This document shows, in pieces, positions 11,441 to 21,700 of a stretch of DNA of 64,000 bases. The notes beneath the pieces are model-generated. The model was not told the DNA's origin, did not search any database, and saw only the letters and a program-made list of their open reading frames with translations. The position numbers and the translations under genes were made by a program. Origin of the DNA: Nipponacmea schrenckii (taxonomy: Eukaryota; Mollusca; Gastropoda; Lottiidae); NCBI GenBank assembly GCA_030562195.1, contig CM060201.1, positions 36,128,067-36,192,066 of the forward strand, written 5' to 3'. Position 1 is the first letter of the stretch, and each line of letters starts with the position of its first letter.

Positions 11441-12637
11441 TTAAAACTGAAGTGGAAGAACAAAAGACTCCAAAATCCCCAGTGCAAAATAGGCCAAATA
11501 GCAGACAATCTTTTGTATGGAGAGCTATTATCATTCAACCATTTGAGTTGTAATGTAGCTCAGTTCAGTTCATAACTCAGTTAACATCACTTGATTACAC
11601 ATATATCTGAATGGTTTTTATTGGGCTAATAGAAAGCAATAAATCATTGAGTGTATAGTAATCAGGTTAATTAAATTGCTATTATGAAGTAATTTCTTTA
11701 TTCAAACTAGTCACAGTGGGATTGCTAAATTGCAAGATTTATTTATTGTTTCATTTTGTCATACGTAATAAAAACATTTCAATTTTTTATTGCAGCCTGA
11801 ATCAGAAAAGCGTGGATGTCAATTCGTGAACAGCAAGTTTCAAATGATCTGGTGGGATGGTGCAGAAGGTCTGTCTTCTTACAGACGATCCATGACCCCA
11901 CTGATTGTTATGGACAAGATCAGTGTAAAAGCTGTGAAAACCCCAGGGCAACTCTTGAAAAGAAGTGACTGTGACTGTGGGTACAGGTAGTAGGCCATAG
12001 GATTATGATTTTCATTACCGAACTTACTTAGCGTCTTGAGACACATCATCAAGTCAAAGCATTCACAGTGATAATGCCTTTCCTTGTGACAAAGCGATAT
12101 GAAATTGGATATGAAATGATGCTGTTATCGTGTTGAACCTAGTCCACTCACTATTGTAGCGTAATGAAACCCATTTCCTCTACACTCTACGATTCTGTGT
12201 ATCAATGTGCATCACAATTGAAAAGGTCGAGAAGTAACTACATACCATCTTTGATTTGCATTCAATTCATTGAAATATTCTATAAGGTCAGGTAGAGATT
12301 GGAAAAATTATCATTCTTTCTTCTTTTCGACTTTCACAAACGCCGCCATACTTAATCAGTCAACCAATCAAATGTCGAGTTAATAATGACTATTGATACA
12401 ACTTTTCCGTTTAACCATGCACGAAGAAATTATTGGTGTAATAAATAATTAATCTAAATATATTGACAGTAAAAGCTTCTATGGGACTTCTATGTTAAGG
12501 TTTTGGTTACTGACTTTTTTCAAAGAGCTAGACTAGAAAGTATCATAGAAGTATGGAAAGCAATTTAAGCAAATTCAACCAAGTATGTATATCGTGAGAT
12601 TAGTCGCTAAGAGAAAGTGAACTTTGACCACAACAAA
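11441..12637. promoter_or_regulatory. Intergenic or 5' region between divergent myosin and GST genes
   Basis: By position this should hold the 5' ends of the minus-strand myosin and the plus-strand GST gene. I see no clear TATA box or CpG island. A short open frame at 11441-11552 and the candidate exon at 11796-11986 are the only structured elements. Confidence 0.3.
11796..11986 (+). CDS. Candidate orphan internal exon
   Basis: A 191-nt stretch open from a good acceptor (attttttattgcag) to a good donor (TACAG|gtagta). It encodes PESEKRGCQFVNSKFQMIWW, then GAEGLSSYRRSMTPLIVMDK and ends SDCDCGYR. Composition is more GC-rich and protein-like than its surroundings. I do not recognise it. It could be an upstream exon of the GST transcript, a fragment of another gene or a transposon remnant. 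Confidence 0.3.
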
Positions 12638-12752
12638 ATGGCTCAGCTAAAATATTACTATGATTTAATGTCACAGCCTTCAAGGGCTGTGTACATCTTT
12701 CTGAAGGCAAATAAAATTCCTTTTCAAGAAAAACCTGTTGCTTTAAGAAAAG
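12638..12752 (+). CDS. GSTT1: GST exon 1
   Basis: Encodes residues 1-38 (first beta strand, catalytic-serine helix, LKANKIPFQ) and leaves in phase 1 at AAAG|gtaaac. Confidence 0.93.
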
Positions 12753-15700
12753 GTAAACGATCTGTCAAAATTATATCAAGTGTCATTCTATAAGAGAAAA
12801 ATTATCACCTCTCCAATCGACTCCATGATCGAAAACTTGCCTCTGATATAGTGATAGCTATTTGGACAGATATGGCTGGGGGAGAGTCCGAAAACTCGTT
12901 GACTGAATTCCCAGCCTCTGATAGCTATTTGAACTGATATGGCTGTAGGGAGAGTCAGATATCTAAATACATTTAAAAATCACCCGGGAATGTGCGGAAA
13001 ATCCCCATTCTCTATCCTTTTTTTACTGACTCTCCCCCAGCCATATCTGGTAGAGTACCAGTATAAGGATTGCTATATGGGGAAGTTTTGCCAAGTAGGA
13101 GCACCTTATAATGAGTGGACACTGGACCTTGGTTTATCATCTCAACAGCTGGAATAGTCACTTTTAATTGCCAGTCCTCCGTTCAAACAAGGAACAAGCA
13201 ATATTCTTAAAGAAATAGTTTAGTTTATGTTAAAATCTGAATTTCGGGTAAAAAAAAACCTTCAAAAAATAATGAAATTTCCATTTTTTATGCACAGGAT
13301 GAAGTAATACCCCCATACAGCATTTGTGGTCTCAATTTTATTGGCTCAGCTATCTTGATTTGGCATGCAAGTAATATGCGATATTTTGAGGTCAGGTTAT
13401 AAAAACAACTTGTGTAATGTGAAAAAGGCCATTGAATAATCAATCTTCATGCGTGAAAATATATATCATGTCTGTCACAACTAGTTCCACATTTCTTTAA
13501 AAATTATTTCTGTGAAAAAAACACGTTCTGTTGAAAAAAGTTTTCCTTTGCTAGGTTAAGATTTTGCAAAGGATGTTATATCAATAATTGTTCCACTGTA
13601 TTTTTATAAAATAACGTTAACATTGTTAAAATTTTTTAATAATTGTTTTTGTCAGGTGATAATCGATTAAAGAATAATAAACACGGAATTGTAGGAAGAA
13701 ATGACTCCCTCTTATTCTGAAGACTTTAACTGATAATATTGAACCATGTTAAAGTCATAAATTAGGTCAAACGGACTAAATAGCAATAAGTATGCTCTAT
13801 TTTTAATGAACCGTTTTACAACAAATTAAGTTTGATTTTGATCAAATAGATACATGGTTGTAAGTAGAAATATTCTCAGGTATAATTTATGATGTTTCTA
13901 ATTCCATTAATTATAAATATTTTACATACTCTGCCTTTGAACTGGTCAGGACTGTCTAAGGGGGAGAACTCAGTGAAGTTGACATTCTACTAATTCTACA
14001 AGAGCTACTAATTTGGTTCAAAGGTCAATCAAACTTGATATTAAGTCTTACATGTTTTTTATAGGTGAACATTTTACTGAAGACTTTAAGAAACTCAATC
14101 CAATGTCAAAAGTTCCTTTTGTTGATGATAATGGTTTTATTTTAACAGAGAGGTAAGTTTGATTTTTTTTTTTTCAGATATGATTAGCATCTGAACACTG
14201 TCTCTTTCCCCGAACCCAGGCCAACATCACTGTTCTCTCTTTCTCTTTTCTGAACTTCATTAAGATAATTATTATCATAGATATTTTACTAAATTATGAC
14301 TTGTATTTGTATATGTATATTTGTGGTAACAGATTTATATAAGCTTCTGCTGGTTTCTGAAACCATATGTAATGTATGCTTTGTATTTAAATTGTAATCA
14401 TATAATTTCTTGAATAAATATTGTTTAAATCAGAGGTCAGTTTGACCAATCTTATCTTAGTCTCAGAAGCCTGATATATTAAGCTAAGATAATCAGTAAT
14501 AGTGTTTACAGCTCTTCCTTTGAGGTTTCTGTGTCCAGAATGATCTGACTCCATAATACACACAAAATACTTATATATAGAAATAGAAAGTGAAAAGTGA
14601 AATTTCTATTTATAGTTTAAAAATATTAAGTATATTTGAAGGAATTATGTGATTATGATTCAGTTCTAATACTCCTGCAAACCAAATACACATTTAAGAA
14701 CCTAATCAGTCTGAAAATGTTAAAATATGGATTGTTAATCAAGTTTAACCCAGTGTCTATTGGTTTAATAAAGACACAATTATTATATTTCTAGTTAGCA
14801 GTAGTTTGTAAGTAAACAGGTTTTGAGTTTAAAAAAAATAAATATGTTTTCATATAAGTTTTTATTATTTTATTCCAAGAACCTGATGAATTGCAAGGAA
14901 AATGTATTTAAAGACTTGTTGATAATGTCTTCTGATGTTCTTCAAGTTTTAAACTCCACTCAGTAGACCTTATAATGTAGTCTCAATCATTATTTCCTGC
15001 TGCCTGTTGCTGGCCATGTGTTAACGTTAACTATTCTTATAGACATTCGTTTGACATGAAATTAATTAGAGTCGTATTTTTCTGCCCATAATTTGGCTAA
15101 TGAAGACATGACAACAAACACAGTGCAAGAGGGAGATTTTGCCAGAACAGCTTCATTAGCCTACTATATTTCCCACTGTCCATCAATGTTTAACATGCAC
15201 AGCCATTAGAACAGGGGGCCTGGGGCAGTGATTCAAATTGATATGATGTTAAAACATGCTAGAAAACAACTATTTACAAACAAATAAATTGGCTGTATTA
15301 TTATTATGGTATTTCTAAGATTATACATCAACAAAATATTATACAATGAACATGATATAGAAAATATTGATTCTAAACCAGGAAGTAATGTTGGCTCAAT
15401 AAGTTAGACAATTGGTAATTTATTGGTCCACGCTTTAATCCTGTCAAATGTTGAGCTAATACCTACAGAATTTCACTTTCTATTTCTTTATATTTACATT
15501 TCTACTATCACTCCCTTCAATGAACAAATGATTTTTCGATAAGTGAGTTTTGCTTACACTATTAGGCTCTGTTCAAAAAAGTCCATTTCTAAAACTTAAG
15601 TATTATTTGTCAATGTGACCTTTTTCATGGTGACTATAATTTAAATATCTATTTAGTTGTTATATATTTCAGTGTGGCTATATTAAAGTATCTATGTAGT

Positions 15701-18700
15701 TGTTATATATTTTCAGTGTGGCTATATTAAAGTATCTATGTAGTTGTTATATATTTCAGTGTGGTTATATTATAGTATCTATTTAGTTGTTATATATTTC
15801 AGTGTGACTATAATAAAATATCTATTTAGTTGTTATATTTCAGTGTGGCTATATTAAAGCATCTATTTAGTTGTTATATATTTTCAGTGTGGACTATATT
15901 AAAGCATCTAATTTTGTTGTTATATATTTTCAGTGTGACTATATTAAAGTATCTATTTAGTTGTTATATATTTCAGTGTGGCTATATTAAAGTATCTATG
16001 TAGTTGTTATATATTTCAGTGTGGCTATATTAAAGTATCTATTTAGTTGTTATATATTTCAGTGTGGCTATATTAAAGTATCTATTAGTTGTTATATATT
16101 TCAGTGTGGCTATATTAAAGTATCTATTTAGTTGTTATATATTTCAGTGTGACGATATTAAAGTATCTATTTAGTTGTTATATATTTCAGTGTGGCTATA
16201 TTAAAGTATCTATTTAGTTGTTATATTTTCAGTGTGACTATATTAAAGTATCTATTTAGTTGTTATATATTTCAGTGTGGCTATATTAAAGTATCTATTT
16301 AGTTGTTATATATTTTCAGTGTGGTAATATTAAAGTATCTATTTAGTTGTTATATATTTTCAGTGTGGCTATATTAAGTATCTATTTAGTTGTTATATAT
16401 TTTTAGTGTGGCTATATAAAGTATCTATGTAGTTGTTATATATTTTCAGTGTGGCTATATTAAAGTATCTATGTAGTTGTTATATATTTTCAGTGTGGCT
16501 ATATTAAAGTATCTATTTAGTTGTTATATATTTTCAGTGTGGCTATATTAAAGTATCTATTTAGTTGTTATATATTTTCAGTGTGGCTATATTAAAGTAT
16601 CTATTTAGTTGTTATATATTTTCAGTGTGGCTATATTAAAGTATCTATTTAGTTGTTATATATTTTCAGTGTGGCTATATTAAAGTATCTATTTAGTTGT
16701 TATATATTTCAGTGTGGCTATATTAAAGTATCTATTTAGTTGTTATATATTTCAGTGTGGCTATATTGAAGTATCTATGTAGTTGTTATATATTTTCAGT
16801 GTGGTTATATTAAAGTATCTATTAGTTGTTATATATTTTCAGTGTGGCTATATTAAAGTATCTATTTAGTTGTTATATATTTCAGTGTGGCTATATTAAA
16901 GTATCTATGTAGTTGTTATATATTTTTAGTGTGGCTATATAAAGTATCTATTTAGTTGTTATATATTTTCAGTGTGGTTATATTAAAGTATCTATTTAGT
17001 TATTATATATTTTCAGTGTGGTTATATTAAAGTATCTATTTAGTTGTTATATATTTCAGTGTGGCTATATTGAAGTATCTATTTAGTTGTTATATATTTC
17101 AGTGTGGCTATATTAAAGTATCTATTTAGTTGTTATATATTTCAGTGTGACTATATTAAAGTATCTATGTAGTTGTTATATATTTTCAGTGTGGCTATAT
17201 TAAAGTATCTATGTAGTTGTTATATTTTCAGTGTGGCTATATTGAAATATCTATGTAGTTGTTATATATTTTCAGTGTGGTTATATTATAGTATCTATGT
17301 AGTTGTTATATATTTTCAGTGTGGCTATATTAAGTATCTATGTAGTTGTTATATATTTTCAGTGTGGCTATATTAAAGTATCTATGTAGTTGTTATATTT
17401 TCAGTGTGACGATATTAAAGTATCTATTTAGTTGTTATATATTTTCAGTGTGGCTATATAAAGTATCTATGTAGTTGTTATATATTTTCAGTGTGGCTAT
17501 ATTAAAGTATCTATTAGTTGTTATATATTTTCAGTGTGGCTATATTAAAGTATCCTTTAGTTGTTATATATTTCAGTGTGGCTATATTAAAGTATCTATT
17601 TAGTTGTTATATATTTTCAGTGTGGCTAATTATAGTATCTATTAGTTGTTATATATTTTCAGTGTGGCTATATTATAGTATCTATGTAGTTGTTATATAT
17701 TTCAGTGTGGCTATATTAAAGTATCTATTTAGTTGTTATATATTTTCAGTGTGGCTATATTAAAGTATCTATTTAGTTGTTATATATTTTCAGTGTGGCT
17801 ATATTAAAGTATCTATTTAGTTGTTATATATTTTCAGTGTGGCTATATTAAAGTATCTATTTAGTTGTTATATATTTTCAGTGTGGCTATATTAAAGTAT
17901 CTATTTAGTTGTTATATATTTTCAGTGTGGCTATATTAAAGTATCTATGTAGTTGTTATATATTTTCAGTGTGGCTATATTAAGTATCTATGTAGTTGTT
18001 ATATATTTTCAGTGTGGCTATATTAAGTATCTATTAGTTGTTATATTTCAGTGTGGCTATATTATAGTATCTATGTAGTTGTTATATATTTTCAGTGTGG
18101 CTATATTGAAGTATCTATGTAGTTGTTATATATTTTCAGTGTGGCTATATTAAAGTATCTATTAGTTGTTATATATTTCAGTGTGACTATATTAAAGTAT
18201 CTATTTAGTTGTTATATATTTCAGTGTGGCTATATTAAAGTATCTATGTAGTTGTTATATATTTCAGTGTGGCTATATTAAAGTATCTATTTAGTTGTTA
18301 TATATTTTAGTGTGGCTATATTAAAGTATCTATTAGTTGTTATATATTTCAGTGTGGCATATTAAAGTATCTATTTAGTTGTTATATATTTCAGTGTGGC
18401 TATATTAAGTATCTTTAATTGTTATATATTTCAGTGTGGCTATATTAAAGTATCTATTTAGTTCTTATATATTTCAGTGTGGCTATATTGAAGTATCTAT
18501 TAGTTGTTATATATTTTCAGTGTGGCTATATTAAAGTATCTATTTAGTTCTTATATATTTCAGTGTGGCTATATTAAAGTATCTATTGAGTTGTTATATA
18601 TTTTCAGTGTGACTATATTAAAGTATCTATTGAGTTGTTATATATTTCAGTGTGGCTATATTAAAGTATCTATGTAGTTGTTATATATTTTCAGTGTGGC

Positions 18701-21700
18701 TATATTAAAGTATCTATTTAGTTGTTATATATTTCAGTGTGGCTATATTAAAGTATCTATTTAGTTGTTATATATTTTAGTTGCTAATTAAATATCTATT
18801 GAGTTTTAAATTTTAGTTCATATTGTATCTATTTGTTTTATATATTTTAGTGTGGGATATTAAAATCAAGGTTATATATTTTCAGTGTCTAAAAAGTATC
18901 ATTTAGTTGTTAAATTTTCAGTGTGGCAAAAGATTTTTTAAATTTTTATTTTTAGTTTATTTAAGTATTTGATTTTATATATTTCAGTGTGGCTATATTA
19001 AAGTATCTATTAGTTGTTAATATTTTCAGTGTGGCTATATTAAAGTATCTATGTAGTTGTTATATATTTTCAGTGTGGCTATATTAAAGTATCTATTTAG
19101 TTGTTATATATTTCAGTGTGGCTATATTATAGTATCTATGTAGTTGTTATATATTTTCAGTGTGGCTATATTAAAGTATCTATTTAGTTGTTATATATTT
19201 TCAGTGTGGCTATATTAAAGTATCTATTTAGTTGTTATATATTTCAGTGTGGCTATATTAAAGTATCTATTTAGTTGTTATATATTTCAGTGTGGCTATA
19301 TTAAAGTATCTATGTAGTAAATATAAAGTGAAGGACCACTGGTATCCACAGACAGATGTGAAGAAGGTGGCGAGAGTCGACGAATATTTAAATTGGCAGC
19401 ACACGAATACCAGATTGAACGCTGCTTTAGTCTTTCAACACTTGGTAACACCTATTTTATGTCATATTCATAATTTATAACAACATTGTGTAAATTTATT
19501 AAACTTGTCTGTCAAGTTACTATTGATTTTCAGATAAAACACTTCAACCATACAATCTTGTATTACCTCATTTAGATTAAGCTGATAAATCTGGCACTAC
19601 CGCACCGTGTCCAAACCAAACCCCCATTTCATCATACTTCCTCGCTCATCATATCCATACCTGACCTCACCCCCATTCATCATACTTACTCTCTCATCGT
19701 ATCCATACCACACCCCCATTCGTCAGACTTCCTCTCTCATCGTATCCATACCATACCTCCGTTCATCATACTTAACCGCTCATCATATCCATACCATACC
19801 CCCATTCATCATGCTTCCTTTCTCATCGTATCCATACCATACCCCCATTCATCATTCTTCCTCTCTCATCGTATCCATACCATACCCACATTCATCATAC
19901 TTCCTCTCTCATCGTATCCATACTGTACCCCCATTAATCATACTTCCTCTCTATAGGTATCCATACCATACCCCCATTCATCATACTTTCTCTCTCATCA
20001 TATCCATACCATACCCCCATTCATCATGCTTCCTTTCTCATCGTATCCATACCATACCCCCATTCATCATTCTTCCTCTCTCATCGTATCCATACCATAT
20101 CCACATTCATCATACTTCCTCTCTCAGCGTATCCATACCATACCCCCATTCATCATACTTCCTCTCCCATCGTATCCATACCATACCCCGTTCATCATAC
20201 TTCCTCTCTCATCGTATCCATACCATACCCCAATTTATCGCACTTCCTCTCTCATCGTATCCATACCATACCCCCATTCATCATACTTCCTCTCTCATTC
20301 TATCCATACCCTACCCCCATTTATCATGCTTCCTTTCTCATCGTATCCTTACCATACCCCCGTTCATCATACTTCCTCTCCCATTATATCCACACCCCAC
20401 CCCCGTTCATCACACTTCCTCTCCCATCGTGTCCATACCATACCCCGTTCATCATACATCCTCTCCCATCGTATCCATACCATACTCCCGTTCATCATAC
20501 TTCCTCTCCCATCGTATCCATACCATACCCCGTTCATCATACTTCCTCTCTCATCGTATCCATACCATACCCCAATTTATCGCACTTCCTCTCTCATCGT
20601 ATCCATACCATACCCCCATTCATCATACTCCCTCTCCCATCGTTTCTATACCATACCCCCGTTCATCATACTTCCTCTCTCATCGTATCCATACCATACC
20701 CCCATTCATCATACTTCCTCTTTCATCGTATCCATACCATACCCCAATTTATCGCACTTCCTCTCTCATCGTATCCATACAATACCCACATACATCATAC
20801 TTCCTCTCTCATCGTATCCATACCATACCCCCATTCATCATACTTTCTCTCTCATCATATCCATACCATACCCCCATTCATCATACTTCCTCTCTCATCG
20901 TATCCATACCATACCCCCATTCATCATACTTCCTCTCTCATCGTATCCATACCATACCCCCATTCATCATACTTCCTCTCACATCGTATCCAAACCATAC
21001 CCCCGTTCATCACACTTCCTCTCTCATCGTATCCATACCATACCCCCCATTCATCATACTTCCTCTCACATCGTATCCATACCATACCCCCATTCATCAT
21101 ACTCCCTCTCTCATCGTATCCATACCATACCCCCATTCATCATACTTCCTCTCTCATCGTTTCCATACCATACCCACATTCATCATACTTCCTCTCTCAT
21201 CGTGTCCATACCATACCCCCATTCATCATACTTCCTCTCTCATCGTATCCATACCATACCCCCATTCATCATACTTCCTCTCTCATGGTATCCATACCAT
21301 ACCCCCATTCATCATACTTCCTCTCTCATCGTATCCATACCACACCCAATTCATCACACTTCCTCTCACATCGTATCCATACCATACCCCCATTCGTCAT
21401 ACTTCCTCTCTCATCGTATCCATACCATACCCCCATTCATCATACTTCCTCTCTCATGCTATCCATACCCTACCCCCATTTATCATGCTTCCTTTCTCAT
21501 CGTATCCTTACCATACCCCCGTTCATCATACTTCCTCTCCCATTATATCCACACCCCACCCCCGTTCATCACACTTCCTCTCCCATCGTGTCCATACCAT
21601 ACCCCCATTCATCATACTTCCTCTCCCATCATATCCACACCATACCCACATTCATCATACTTCCTCCCATTGTATCCATACCATACCCCCATTCATCATC

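Noticed and set aside
11441..11552. Possible first myosin exon (minus, starting MIIALHTKD) or plus-strand coding segment (TEVEEQKTPKSPVQNRPNS)
   Set aside because: Both strands are open for only about 32-37 codons; no conserved motif and only a weak donor, so neither can be preferred.
12939..13157. 72-codon plus-strand frame in GST intron 1
   Set aside because: The first half lies in the MITE-like element; the remainder is unrecognised and the GST exons splice past it in phase.
17173..17763. Plus-strand frames repeating YIFSVAILKYL in the GST intron
   Set aside because: Copies of the exon 3 acceptor and first codons joined by unit-length indels; not a protein, though the origin is itself reported as a finding.
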